Shown piece after piece: positions 51,594 to 60,868 of a stretch of DNA of 64,000 nt (positions are counted from its first letter, which is position 1; every line of letters begins with the position of its first letter). A program made the translations under genes and the position numbers. The notes under the pieces are model-generated. The model had not been told where the DNA came from. It searched no databases and was given only the letters and a program-made list of their open reading frames with translations. The stretch is taken from positions 1 through 64,000 of the forward strand of contig JAVXHY010000008.1 in assembly GCA_036656615.1 (NCBI GenBank), read 5' to 3'. Source of the stretch: CAUPWF01 sp036656615 (GTDB lineage Bacteria; Bacillota; Clostridia; Lachnospirales; Lachnospiraceae).

Positions 51594-52626
51594 ATCTTTT
51601 GTATTTAATAATTCCCTTTTTTAAGATTTTCTTATTTCCATAATCTTCAAACGCTTGAAGTATATCATCAAATTCATAATAATTTGAAATATAATCTTCA
51701 AATTTAATATCTCCATTTCGCAGCCAAGTTAATATCTGCTGGTATGCCAAAGCTTCTTCATCTTTACGTGGAAACTGTTGAAAATTTAGTTTCCAATTAT
51801 AAGGTGCCCTGCTAAAATCAATGGTAATTTGTTCTGTTTTTGGAACTCCATAACACAGCACTTCTCCTCTATCACAAATGAGCTTCATTCCCTCATTTAT
51901 CACATCTGGTGAACCTACTGCATCCAATACATAAGGCACTCCATCCGGATATATCTTATGAACCTCTTCACAGACATCACATTCCGAACTGTTTAAAACA
52001 ATATCCGCACCATTTTTCAAAGCGTTTTCTTGTTTTTCTTTGTTTCTAGCTACCGCAATAACTGGGTGAACACCAAGCAAACTCATAAATTTAATAAAAG
52101 TCAATCCTACCGGTCCACAGCCATATACAACAATCGGTTCTCCCTTTTTTATACCAAAATATTTAATGTTACTAAGGACCTCCCGAAAGGTAATCATCAT
52201 CGCTGCATCCACCGGATCAATGTCTTCAGGCACAAGGTTCTGCCCAAAAGCACATTCTGGTTCCTCTCCTTTCGAATAGGCCTTTTGATCATGAACTACT
52301 CCGTATTCACTATATGCTCCCCAAGCAGATCCAATATCTCCAAAAGAAGGCTCCGGATCTAAAAATGGGAGTAATACAATATCACCTTTTTTATAGCTTG
52401 TAACCTCTGAACCCACTTCAACCACTTCCCCAACGCCCTCATGTCCTAGCATAACCGGATACATATCCTTCGGTACACCCTTGAATTTTCCTTCGATCAA
52501 GTGGGCATCCGTTCCACACATTCCGCAACTAATCATCTTCACCAAGGCCTGTTTACTTGTATAAGTTGGCATCGGAATCTCCAACACAGAAAGAACGCCT
52601 TCTTTATCTACTATTAATGTTTTCAA
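51592..52626 (-). CDS. zinc-containing MDR alcohol dehydrogenase (glucose dehydrogenase-like)
   Basis: The 344 residues contain the catalytic zinc Cys in ISCGMCGTDAHLIEG, GHEGVGEV near residue 64 and the nucleotide loop YGCGPVGLTFIKF near residue 170. The four-cysteine structural zinc loop is lacking, resembling glucose/galactose dehydrogenases. It starts at a TTG (52624-52626) decided by GGAGGG seven bases upstream; a nearby ATG leads to a stop. It follows the other MDR gene by 22 bases in a two-gene operon. Confidence 0.85.
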   Translation of the reverse strand: MKTLIVDKEGVLSVLEIPMPTYTSKQALVKMISCGMCGTDAHLIEGKFKGVPKDMYPVMLGHEGVGEVVEVGSEVTSYKKGDIVLLPFLDPEPSFGDIGSAWGAYSEYGVVHDQKAYSKGEEPECAFGQNLVPEDIDPVDAAMMITFREVLSNIKYFGIKKGEPIVVYGCGPVGLTFIKFMSLLGVHPVIAVARNKEKQENALKNGADIVLNSSECDVCEEVHKIYPDGVPYVLDAVGSPDVINEGMKLICDRGEVLCYGVPKTEQITIDFSRAPYNWKLNFQQFPRKDEEALAYQQILTWLRNGDIKFEDYISNYYEFDDILQAFEDYGNKKILKKGIIKYKR

Positions 52627-52648
52627 ATCTCATCCCTCCTACCTTTGT

Positions 52649-53683
52649 TTATTGTTCCATGTTAATCATGACCTTCATTGCCTTATCTTTTTCTAAGTCA
52701 ATGGTGTCATATCCTTTCTTGAATTCCTTAAAACCAAACCTGTGAGTGATTAATGTTTCAAATTCAATCCAGCCTTCTTTCACTAATTCGATGGCTTTGA
52801 TATAATCTTCTTCCCTATACATGGCACTGCCAAGTAATGTTAATTCGTGGTCCTGAACTGCGGCCATATCAACGTTTGCCAATTCTCCAAACACACCCAC
52901 AATCACAATACTACTTCCTTTTCTTGCATATTCGATGGCCTGTTTTGTAGTGACATTAATCCCAATGCATTCAAATATAACATCTGCTCGATCTTGTCCC
53001 AACGTTTCTTCTATCACTTCCAGTAATTTTTTTTCTTTGGGATTCACAGTTAAGATTCCACATTTTTCAGCTGTTTTCAAACGATATGTGCTAAGTTCAG
53101 AAAGAAGTACAACTTCCGCCCCTAATGCTTTTGCTGTCTGTGCCACTAGATTGCCAATAGGCCCGCCCCCTAACACTAAAGCTTTTTTTCCGGTCATATC
53201 TTTGCTGTAACGCCTAACCGCATGAACTGCAACTGCGAGCGGTTCAATCATTGCTCCATGATCCCACGACATTTCTTTCGGCAAAACCAATGCCTTGTCT
53301 GCATCCACTACAAAATATTCGCTTGCCATTCCCGTCGTTTGAAATCCCATAACCTTTAACACTTCACAATCATTGTACATCCCATGGGTACAAGGATAGC
53401 ACGTTCCACATACTACTTGAGGCTGAATAGTAACCTTATCTCCTACCTTACAATTCATAACATTTTCGCCAATTTCCACTACCTCTGCAGATACCTCATG
53501 CCCCTGTACAACTGGGTAACTAGTATAGGGATGCTTACCATGATTTACATGAATATCCGACCCGCAGATACCAATACGTTTTATTTTGATTTTTATTTGG
53601 TTTTCTGAAATTTCTGGCACTTCCACTTCTTGATATACAATATTCCCTGGTTCCGTCATAATTGCCTGAATCATTTTCTCCAT
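52649..53683 (-). CDS. zinc-dependent MDR sugar/polyol dehydrogenase
   Basis: The 344 residues show IGICGSDIHVNHGKH near residue 36, GHEVSAEVVEIGE, a full structural zinc loop CGTCYPCTHGMYNDC, and GGGPIGNLVAQTAKALGA for NAD binding. It belongs with sorbitol, L-idonate 5- or galactonate-type dehydrogenases. It is divergent from the GntR gene. Together with the second MDR enzyme it probably carries out two oxidation or reduction steps of a sugar acid. Confidence 0.87.
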   Translation of the reverse strand: MEKMIQAIMTEPGNIVYQEVEVPEISENQIKIKIKRIGICGSDIHVNHGKHPYTSYPVVQGHEVSAEVVEIGENVMNCKVGDKVTIQPQVVCGTCYPCTHGMYNDCEVLKVMGFQTTGMASEYFVVDADKALVLPKEMSWDHGAMIEPLAVAVHAVRRYSKDMTGKKALVLGGGPIGNLVAQTAKALGAEVVLLSELSTYRLKTAEKCGILTVNPKEKKLLEVIEETLGQDRADVIFECIGINVTTKQAIEYARKGSSIVIVGVFGELANVDMAAVQDHELTLLGSAMYREEDYIKAIELVKEGWIEFETLITHRFGFKEFKKGYDTIDLEKDKAMKVMINMEQ

Positions 53684-53769
53684 TTCTTGTCCTCTTTTCC
53701 GATGTTATAGGTTAGTTATCATGCAATATATCTATTAACATTGCATACAAAGCATATATAATTTGCTTA

Positions 53770-53798
53770 ATAATATCATATATTTATTGTTCTTTCAA
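53770..53798 (-). promoter_or_regulatory. promoter of the two-gene MDR operon
   Basis: On the minus strand TTGAAA (53793-53798), 17-base spacer, TATTAT (53770-53775). No TATGT-N4-ACATA site lies on it; the nearest one is about 75 bases upstream at 53874. Confidence 0.6.
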
Positions 53799-53848
53799 GC
53801 ACAAAACCGTTGTATTACAAGAAATTTATATTTTTTATTAAAAATCTA

Positions 53849-53887
53849 TTGAATTTTTACAATATAATGTTATTATATAGGTACATA
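53849..53887 (+). promoter_or_regulatory. promoter and autoregulatory operator of the GntR gene
   Basis: TTGAAT (53849-53854) and TATTAT (53871-53876) are followed by TATATAGGTACATA (53874-53887), starting three bases inside the -10 exactly as before the epimerase gene. The leader to the ATG is about 140 bases and otherwise plain AT-rich sequence. Confidence 0.6.
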
Positions 53888-54025
53888 GTAATATTTAGTC
53901 AATCTCCCCTTATTTTACACATATATTGCTCGTTTTTCTTAAATATGTTACAATGTATGGAACATATTTCCAATTATAAGGCAGTATAGATTTTTAAATC
54001 ATAAACAAAATGAGGAGGAACCATC

Positions 54026-54778
54026 ATGCTAACCAAAATATCAGGAATCAATAAATCCGTTCCCATACCACTCTATTTCCAGCTAAAAGAATTGATTTTA
54101 TCTGAAATCAAAAATGGGAATTACAAAACAGGTTCATTAATTCCAACCGAAAAAGAATTCAGTGATTCTTTTCAAATAAGTCGTACCACTGTTCGCCAAG
54201 CAATTACAGAACTCGTTCAGGAAGGATGGTTATATAGAGTAAAGAGCAAAGGAACTTATGTATCACAGCCCAAAATTACTCAAGATTATATCAAAAAAGT
54301 AGAAAGTTTTAATGATCAAATGTATCGTTCCGGCCTAACTCCAAGTACAGAAGTTTTGGAATTGAAAACCCTGAAAGCCGATGACACGATTGCGAAGAAT
54401 CTAAGACTGCAGGAAAAAGATCTTGTGATTTTTCTCCATCGAAAACGAAGTGCCAATGGAGAACCAATTGTAACAAGCAAGACGTATCTGCCTTTTAAAG
54501 AATGTTCTTTTATTTTAGAGCACGATTTAAGAACCGAGCAGCTCTATACTATTTTATCAAATAAAGAAGAAACACGTATTTTTAGAATTGAACGTATTGT
54601 CGAAGCGGTAGAAGCAAAGACCGCTGATGTAAAATTATTGGGCATGAAGCGCGGAAAGCCAATTCAACATTTTACTTCTGTTGGATATAGCGTATTTGAC
54701 AAGCCCATCGAGTATACGTTATCAAGATACCGCGGTGATCGAAATAGTTTTGAAGTCACCGTATGTCCAGGATCTTAG
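54026..54778 (+). CDS. GntR family regulator (HutC type with UTRA domain)
   Basis: The 250 residues begin with a GntR winged helix (IPLYFQLKELILSEIKNGNYKTGSLIPTEKEFSDSF, then SRTTVRQAITELVQEGW at residues 52-68). A UTRA ligand domain follows from about residue 90 to the end, including YTLSRYRGDRNSFEV. HutC-type proteins bind sites of form GT-N4-AC and are released by phosphorylated sugars. Identical-type palindromes before five units of the block, including its own gene, make it the likely master regulator. AGGAGG precedes the ATG. Confidence 0.93.
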   Translation: MLTKISGINKSVPIPLYFQLKELILSEIKNGNYKTGSLIPTEKEFSDSFQISRTTVRQAITELVQEGWLYRVKSKGTYVSQPKITQDYIKKVESFNDQMYRSGLTPSTEVLELKTLKADDTIAKNLRLQEKDLVIFLHRKRSANGEPIVTSKTYLPFKECSFILEHDLRTEQLYTILSNKEETRIFRIERIVEAVEAKTADVKLLGMKRGKPIQHFTSVGYSVFDKPIEYTLSRYRGDRNSFEVTVCPGS

Positions 54779-54794
54779 AACAGGAGGTGGCAAA

Positions 54795-56318
54795 ATGCCC
54801 ACTTATATTTTAGCCCACGATTTGGGTACTTCTGGTAACAAAGCAACATTGTTTTCAGAAGACGGTCTGCTTGTGGGGAGCGAAGTTTTCTCTTATGATA
54901 CACATTATTTTAATGACACTTGGGTAGAACAAAACGCCGAGGATTGGTGGGAAGCTGTTTGTTCCACAACAAAGCATCTACTTCAGACCACAAAAATAGA
55001 TCCAAAAGATATTGGTGCGGTAAGTTTTAGTGGTCAAATGATGGGATGTCTCTGCGTAGATAAATGTGGAAATCCACTACGTCCTTCTATGATATGGGCT
55101 GATCAACGTGCACAAAAGCAAGCAGCACAAATAGAAAGCCACATAAGTCAATGGGACTTTTATCACATTGTTGGTCATCGAAATACTGCTTCTTATGGAA
55201 TTCAAAAGCTTATGTGGGTACGTGATAATGAACCAGAAATTTACGAACAGACCTATAAAACTTTAAATGCAAAAGATTTTATTGTGTTGCGTCTTACTGG
55301 TCATTTCTATACGGAATATTCAGATGGAAACAGTAATGCCTGCTTTGACCTAAATACCTTGCAATGGTCAGAAGAAATTTTAAAATATGCTGATATCAGC
55401 ATTGATAAATTGCCCGAATTAAAGCCATCCACTTTTGTTGCTGGTGGTGTCACAAAAGAAGCTTCTTTAGCTACTGGACTTGCCATTGGTACTCCTGTAG
55501 TATTAGGTGGTGGCGATGGGGTAGCAGCTAACATTGGCTGTGGCTCTATTGCTCCCGGAAAAACTTATAGTTGTATGGGGACTTCTGCCTGGATTACCAC
55601 CACTACAGAAAAGCCTATTTTTGATGAAAAGATGCGTACTGTAACTTGGGCTCATATCATTCCTGGTCTTTACGCTCCAAACGGAACCATGCAATATGCT
55701 GGCGGTACCTACAACTGGCTTAAAAATACCATTTGCAAAATGGAAACCTACGATGCCAAGCTCCATGGAAATTCTCCTTATGATTACATGAATGCACAAA
55801 TTGCACAAAGTCCTATTGGGGCAAACGGAGTCATATTTCTCCCTTATTTGTTGGGTGAACGTGCACCTAGATGGAATCCAAACGCTCGCGGTGCTTGGAT
55901 TGGACTAAAACCCGAAAATACACGGGGCGATATTATGCGAAGCGTATTAGAGGGTGTAACAATGAATCTTTCCATCTGTTTGGATGTTCTTCGAACCCAA
56001 GTTGATATTGATGAAATATTAGTCATAGGCGGTGGTGCAAAAGGTACTGTTTGGCGGGAGATTATGGCTGATATTTATGATGCTAAAATCACGGTTCCAA
56101 CTCTGCTTGAAGAAGCCGCCTCCATGGGTGCTGCTGTCACAGGTGGTGTTGGTGCTGGAATCTTTAAAGATTTTACTGCTATTGATAAGTTTATTACCAT
56201 TGATTCCGAACACGCTCCCAATCCCGTAGCTGTTAAACAATATCAACCAGTTAAAGAACTATTTGACGACTGTTATTTTGCGTTGGAAGGCGTTTTTGAT
56301 AAAATGGCAAAAAAATAA
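54795..56318 (+). CDS. FGGY-family sugar kinase (xylulokinase-like)
   Basis: The 507 residues from ATG 54795 begin MPTYILAHDLGTSGNKATLF, with FSGQMMGCLCVDKCG and SMIWADQRAQK in the sugar-binding domain and LGGGDGVAANIGCG plus VIGGGAKGTVWREI in the ATP domain. AGGAGG lies just before this ATG; an ORF extension inside the GntR gene is not real. It is 16 bases after the GntR gene, so the kinase and regulator are co-expressed, and the product of this kinase may be the inducer. Confidence 0.9.
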   Translation: MPTYILAHDLGTSGNKATLFSEDGLLVGSEVFSYDTHYFNDTWVEQNAEDWWEAVCSTTKHLLQTTKIDPKDIGAVSFSGQMMGCLCVDKCGNPLRPSMIWADQRAQKQAAQIESHISQWDFYHIVGHRNTASYGIQKLMWVRDNEPEIYEQTYKTLNAKDFIVLRLTGHFYTEYSDGNSNACFDLNTLQWSEEILKYADISIDKLPELKPSTFVAGGVTKEASLATGLAIGTPVVLGGGDGVAANIGCGSIAPGKTYSCMGTSAWITTTTEKPIFDEKMRTVTWAHIIPGLYAPNGTMQYAGGTYNWLKNTICKMETYDAKLHGNSPYDYMNAQIAQSPIGANGVIFLPYLLGERAPRWNPNARGAWIGLKPENTRGDIMRSVLEGVTMNLSICLDVLRTQVDIDEILVIGGGAKGTVWREIMADIYDAKITVPTLLEEAASMGAAVTGGVGAGIFKDFTAIDKFITIDSEHAPNPVAVKQYQPVKELFDDCYFALEGVFDKMAKK

Positions 56319-56326
56319 TATCATCT

Positions 56327-56373
56327 AAAAGCGGAAGCTTGTATGGAACTATCCATCTTGCTTCCGCTTTTTT
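56327..56373 (+). terminator. terminator after the kinase gene
   Basis: AAAAGCGGAAGC (56327-56338) pairs with GCTTCCGCTTTT (56360-56371) and runs into a T-rich tail. Confidence 0.9.
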
Positions 56374-56426
56374 CTAACAAGTACTATATTTATGTTTTCG
56401 TGTATATAAACTACTGCCCTTTTCAA

Positions 56427-58022
56427 TTATTTCAAACAATCCACCGCAGCTCTTTCTATTACAAGTCCTGCACAATAATGTTCCATAAATTCTTCAAATC
56501 CTTTTACATCTGTATCTTTAGGATTTATCGTTGTTCCTTTACTTTTTTCAAAAATCTGATGATTTAAGAATTCATCTAACGTTTCTGTTTTATCTTGGCG
56601 CTGCATATAAGCAGCAAGTAATGCAATTCCCCACGCTCCACCTTCTCCTGCTGTGTTCATAACTGTAACAGGGGTATTAATAGCTGCTGCCATAATATGC
56701 TGTCCTACTATTGGTGTCTTAAACAATCCTCCATGACCTAGAATTTGCTCTACTCGCACACCTTCTTGTTTCGTAAGAATATCCATCCCCAATTTCAATG
56801 CACCTAGCGAGGTAAATAATTGTACACGCATAAAATTGGATAAGGTAAACTTATCTTCCGGAGATCTAACAAACAAAGGGCATCCTTTCTCAAATCCAGT
56901 AATGTGTTCACCAGAAAAATAATTATAAGCCAATAATCCCCCACAATCAGCATCTCCTTCCAATGCTTTCCCATAAAGCACTGAAAATAATTTTGTCATA
57001 TCTACATCTATATCAAATGCCTCTGCAAACTCCTTGAAAACAGAAACCCAGGCATTTAACTCCGAGGTACAATTATTACAGTGAACCATTGCAACCAAAT
57101 CACCTGTAGGCGTCGTCACTAAATCAATTTCTGGATATACTTTTGACAGTTCCTTTTCAAGTACAATCATTGCAAATACTGAAGTTCCCGCCGAAACATT
57201 TCCCGTACGCTTAGCAACACTATTTGTTGCAACCATTCCTGTTGCCGCATCTGCTTCTGGAGGGCAAAATATAATTCCTGGCTGCAATTGACCCGTAACA
57301 TCCAATAATTTTGCACCCGCTTCTGTAAGAACACCCGCTTCTTCACCCGCTACTAATACCTTCGGGAAAATATCTTCTAATTTCCACGGATATTGATTGG
57401 GTGCTGTTAATTCGTCAAATTGCTGCATCATTTTTTTATTAAAGCATTTCTCATGAATATCAATAGGGAACATCCCAGATGCTTCCCCAATTCCAAGAAC
57501 TTTTTGACCTGTTAGTTTCCAGTGTATAAATCCACTTAATGTTGTTTGATATTGTATTCGTGATACATGGGGCTCCTTATTTAGTATTGCTTGATACAAA
57601 TGCGCAATACTCCATCTTTGGGGTATGGGATACTGAAATACCTTTGTCAATTCTTCCGAAGCTGGTTCTGTAATTGTATTACGCCAAGTACGAAAAGGAA
57701 CCAAAAGCTGAGCCTGCTGATCAAAAACCATATATCCATGCATCATGGAACTAATTCCAATGGATCCAATTGTTGTAAGCGTTACATTGTATTTTGTTTT
57801 TACTTCCTCTGCCATCTTCCGATAACTATCCTGCATACCGTCTATAATTGCTGACATATCATAAGACCAAATAGAATCTACTATTTGATTCTCCCAATCA
57901 TGATTACCTGAAGCTATTTGCAAATAATCTTCATCTAATAGAACCGCTTTAATCCTTGTGGAACCAAATTCAATTCCTAATGATGTTTTTCCGTTTATAA
58001 TTGAATTTTTAATATTGCTCAT
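56427..58022 (-). CDS. third FGGY-family carbohydrate kinase
   Basis: The 531-residue product has SLGIEFGSTRIKAVLLDEDY near residue 15, GSIGISSMMHGYMVFD in the sugar domain, NVSAGTSVFAMIV and GHGGLFKTPIVGQHIM in the second domain. It is longer than the two XylB-like kinases and groups by eye more with L-ribulokinase-type or uncharacterised FGGY proteins. It is monocistronic. A possible weak operator (TGT-CTAT-ACAT, 58059-58069) lies in its leader, about 40 bases before the ATG. Confidence 0.82.
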   Translation of the reverse strand: MSNIKNSIINGKTSLGIEFGSTRIKAVLLDEDYLQIASGNHDWENQIVDSIWSYDMSAIIDGMQDSYRKMAEEVKTKYNVTLTTIGSIGISSMMHGYMVFDQQAQLLVPFRTWRNTITEPASEELTKVFQYPIPQRWSIAHLYQAILNKEPHVSRIQYQTTLSGFIHWKLTGQKVLGIGEASGMFPIDIHEKCFNKKMMQQFDELTAPNQYPWKLEDIFPKVLVAGEEAGVLTEAGAKLLDVTGQLQPGIIFCPPEADAATGMVATNSVAKRTGNVSAGTSVFAMIVLEKELSKVYPEIDLVTTPTGDLVAMVHCNNCTSELNAWVSVFKEFAEAFDIDVDMTKLFSVLYGKALEGDADCGGLLAYNYFSGEHITGFEKGCPLFVRSPEDKFTLSNFMRVQLFTSLGALKLGMDILTKQEGVRVEQILGHGGLFKTPIVGQHIMAAAINTPVTVMNTAGEGGAWGIALLAAYMQRQDKTETLDEFLNHQIFEKSKGTTINPKDTDVKGFEEFMEHYCAGLVIERAAVDCLK

Positions 58023-58356
58023 TTAAAAGTTCCTCCTCTTACTTTATGCTGTCTTAAGTGTCTATACATTTTCTTTCTTTTTCTACAAGAAAATTTCTTA
58101 TTATACCTCTTTTGAGTATATCAGAAGCATTAATAAAACTCAATTTTAATTTCAATTTTAATTTCAATTTTCATTTATGCTTTTAATAAATTTAGCAAAA
58201 ATATATTATAAAACTGATAAGTAATTGTCTAATTTTGTCTTATATGATAGAATATATACTTGTGAGCTAATAACACGCAGTCAAATAGACCATTTTGACT
58301 TTGCTCGTTGTAAATAATTAAGATACATTGATTTTATAAAAGAACGGAGAACGAAC
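58023..58356. promoter_or_regulatory. divergent region between kinase and brnQ
   Basis: Rightward: TTGTCT (58225-58230), 17 bases, TAGAAT (58248-58253) makes a strong brnQ promoter. The brnQ leader contains a hairpin AGTCAAA-N8-TTTGACT (about 58278-58299). Around 58140-58175 the sequence AATTTTAATTTC is tandemly repeated. Leftward: a TATAAT-like -10 near 58100. No T-box features (specifier loop, TGGNACCGCG motif) were found. Confidence 0.6.
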
Positions 58357-59697
58357 ATGCAGAAATTATCTAACAAGAACCTACTATTAATTGGAATCAC
58401 TTTATTTTCTATGTTTTTTGGAGCAGGAAATTTAATATTTCCGCCATATTTAGGAGCACAGGCTGGTTCCCTTACTTGGATCGCTTTTCTTGGTTTTGCG
58501 ATTAGTGCAATAGGTCTCCCTATTTTAGGTGTAATCGCTGTAGCCAAATCTGGTGGGCTGTCTGTCTTAGCCGGACGTGTACATCCACTATTTGCGCCAG
58601 TTTTTACCCTATTAATTTATTTATCTATTGGACCTTGCCTTGCCATACCAAGAACTGCCAGCACATCCTTTGAAATGGCTGCGGTCCCATTTCTTCCAGA
58701 AGGAATATCACTTGGTTTAGTCCAATTCATTTACTCTATTGTATTTTTTTCAGTGGCTCTATTGATTGCTTTAGCACCTTCTAAGTTAACAGATCGTTTA
58801 GGGAAAAAATTAGCACCTTGTTTATTTGTACTCATCTTAATTATATTTGTTGCTTGTATGATTGCTCCATTTAAGAACTACGGAGTTCCAACCGCTACCT
58901 ATGCAAATCATTCTTTTGTTCAGGGCTTTTTGGATGGCTACTTAACCATGGATACCATCGCCGCCTTAAACTTCGGTATTATTATCTCCATGAATATTCG
59001 AGCAAAAGGTGTAACAGATGATTCTAGTGTGGTCAAGGAAACTATCAAAGCCGGATGGATTGCCGGTGCATTATTTATAATTGTATATGCTGCATTAACA
59101 CATATTGGTGCATTATCTGGCGGAACTTTTGGTATTGCTACAAATGGTGCACAAACATTAACTAAAATGGTTCTGCATCTCTTTGGAAATGTTGGTCTGG
59201 TTATACTGGCTTTAATTTTTCTAATTGCATGCTTAAACACTTGTATTGGATTAATCAGTTGCTGTAGTGAATATTTTACAACTGTTTTTCCTCGATTCAC
59301 TTATAAAACATGGGCTTGCTTTTTTGCATTTATCAGTATGATTATTTCTAATGTTGGATTAAATAAGATTTTAGAAATTTCCGTTCCTGTTTTGAACTTT
59401 TTATATCCAGTTTCCATTGTTTTAATTATTTTATCCTTTTTTCACAAGCATATTCAACAATGGCGTTATATCTATCCCACAGCAATTTTATTTACAGGAA
59501 CCATAAGTCTTATCTATGCACTTGATCAAACTGGAATTGCTTTGCCATTTATAACTGCATTGGCCCATAAAATTCCTTTGTACAATATGGATCTTGGTTT
59601 TATCCTTCCTGCAATTACAGGAATCATAGTCGGAATTCTTTTATCCTGTTTTATAAAACCTACAATTAAAAAAAATCCTATCAGCGATTCTGAATAG
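58357..59697 (+). CDS. brnQ: branched-chain amino acid transporter (LIVCS family)
   Basis: The 446 residues form about twelve membrane segments and include the family signatures FFGAGNLIFPPYLGAQAG near residue 21, GPCLAIPRTASTSFEM near residue 90 and LNTCIGLISCCSEYF near residue 292. BrnQ imports Leu, Ile and Val with Na+ or H+. For a Stickland organism these are oxidised donors that pair with proline as acceptor. It is monocistronic with its own promoter and terminator. Confidence 0.95.
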   Translation: MQKLSNKNLLLIGITLFSMFFGAGNLIFPPYLGAQAGSLTWIAFLGFAISAIGLPILGVIAVAKSGGLSVLAGRVHPLFAPVFTLLIYLSIGPCLAIPRTASTSFEMAAVPFLPEGISLGLVQFIYSIVFFSVALLIALAPSKLTDRLGKKLAPCLFVLILIIFVACMIAPFKNYGVPTATYANHSFVQGFLDGYLTMDTIAALNFGIIISMNIRAKGVTDDSSVVKETIKAGWIAGALFIIVYAALTHIGALSGGTFGIATNGAQTLTKMVLHLFGNVGLVILALIFLIACLNTCIGLISCCSEYFTTVFPRFTYKTWACFFAFISMIISNVGLNKILEISVPVLNFLYPVSIVLIILSFFHKHIQQWRYIYPTAILFTGTISLIYALDQTGIALPFITALAHKIPLYNMDLGFILPAITGIIVGILLSCFIKPTIKKNPISDSE

Positions 59698-59723
59698 AAG
59701 CTTTTCATATACCACATTCAAAG

Positions 59724-59762
59724 AAGGTGTTCCGTTAAATATAAAAACGGAGCACCTTTTTT
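59724..59762 (+). terminator. terminator after brnQ
   Basis: AAGGTGTTCCGTT (59724-59736) pairs with AACGGAGCACCTT (59746-59758, one G-U), followed by a T-run. Confidence 0.9.
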
Positions 59763-59911
59763 CTTTCTTATATCATTTTATAATGAAAAAACAGGTAAAA
59801 CTATGATTATCCCCTAAACACCGTGTTTATCAGTGGTTTGATTAGATTTTAAAACTCATTTTACTACTTATTTACTACTTACAAGTGAGCCTTGATACGA
59901 AGAAATTCTAA

Positions 59912-60109
59912 GATATACCAACTTATGGACAGGGTAATGTGCTTGAAATCATTAGCAAAGATTTCCTGTATTCTGAATTGATAAATCCTATCTTTACACA
60001 GGACGGTGACAATGTGAAAGTCAAGGTGTCAGTAAAATACATAGACAATCAGACAAAGGCTATACAAATTTCTCACAAGAGATTTGCACGTTATTTTAGT
60101 GCAACTTAG
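59912..60109 (+). pseudogene. start-less remnant resembling a conjugal-transfer protein C terminus
   Basis: One frame stays open for 65 codons with no start: PTYGQGNVLEIISKDFLY, then ELINPIFTQDGDNVKVKVSV and KYIDNQTKAIQISHKRF. The beta-strand pattern and the phrase NP-x-T/V-x-V-x-V-x-V-K-Y-D-N-T-K-A are reminiscent of TcpC/Orf13 of Tn916-like elements, then the reading diverges. Just upstream (about 59820-59880) is AT-rich sequence with TTACTACTTATTTACTACTT repeats. The identification is tentative. Confidence 0.4.
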
Positions 60110-60195
60110 TTAAGCAAAAACGCAAGACGGTAGACATGATATTGTTTTAAAAAAGCAATCATCATATAATACAGACAGAAAGAGAGGGATATATC

Positions 60196-60843
60196 ATGAA
60201 AGAAAATACAATGTTAAAAACAAATTCAGCTACTGACTATATACGATATGCCTTATATGCCTTTGGTGGATTAGGTGTTGAAATATTGCTTATGATGATT
60301 GAAACAAATTTGTACGGACAGACTTCTGGAACATGGTCTACGATACAGCATATTATTCATTGGATGATAACATGTTTAGTATGGGGGTGTCTTGGTGCGA
60401 TATTAGTAAAACAATTACCTGTCATTCCTAAAAATTGTACCAAAAAGAAAAACATGATATTAGTGGTTATAATTATTTCTGCATCTATCATTTATACTTC
60501 TTTGGTATGGAAAGGATTTAAACCAATAATCGAATTATCTAATCTTGGTGTGCCTAAATTCTTAATTCAATACATTTATTATGCTTTTGAAAGTTTGCTA
60601 ATAATGTTAATTATAGCACATGGACAAAAAGCATTTGAAAACTGGTTCAGTAGTATCAGTATCCTTCCATTTGGGGGTATGATTCTTGCCGTTACATGGG
60701 GGCTAGTCCATATTTTCACACAAGGAGCTTCAACAGGTATCTATGCCGTTATTCAAGCTCTACTCTACGGAAGTGTTTATATGGTTTTTAATAAAAATTA
60801 TAAAATTACATATATAGCCATTGCTCTCATGTTCATGCTATAA
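60196..60843 (+). CDS. polytopic membrane protein, possibly CPBP-like
   Basis: The 215 residues contain about six membrane segments (YALYAFGGLGVEILLMMI, MITCLVWGCLGAILV, MILVVIIISASIIYTSLV and others). The late segment MILAVTWGLVHIFTQGAS with a Trp and His in the membrane, followed by a TGIYAVIQALLYG segment, is somewhat like CPBP intramembrane proteases, but the N-terminal EExxxR motif is not clear. It lies 25 bases before the LytTR gene and is probably co-transcribed. Role unknown. Confidence 0.6.
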   Translation: MKENTMLKTNSATDYIRYALYAFGGLGVEILLMMIETNLYGQTSGTWSTIQHIIHWMITCLVWGCLGAILVKQLPVIPKNCTKKKNMILVVIIISASIIYTSLVWKGFKPIIELSNLGVPKFLIQYIYYAFESLLIMLIIAHGQKAFENWFSSISILPFGGMILAVTWGLVHIFTQGASTGIYAVIQALLYGSVYMVFNKNYKITYIAIALMFML

Positions 60844-60868
60844 TACCCTTCAAGGAGGGGAATGAAAA

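Noticed and set aside
54681..54794. N-terminal extension of the kinase into the GntR gene
   Set aside because: The ATG at 54795 has AGGAGG just before it and matches the FGGY N terminus; the extension lies in a frame of the GntR gene.
58260..58356. T-box or leucine riboswitch before brnQ
   Set aside because: No T-box sequence, specifier loop or terminator/antiterminator pair could be found; only one hairpin is present.
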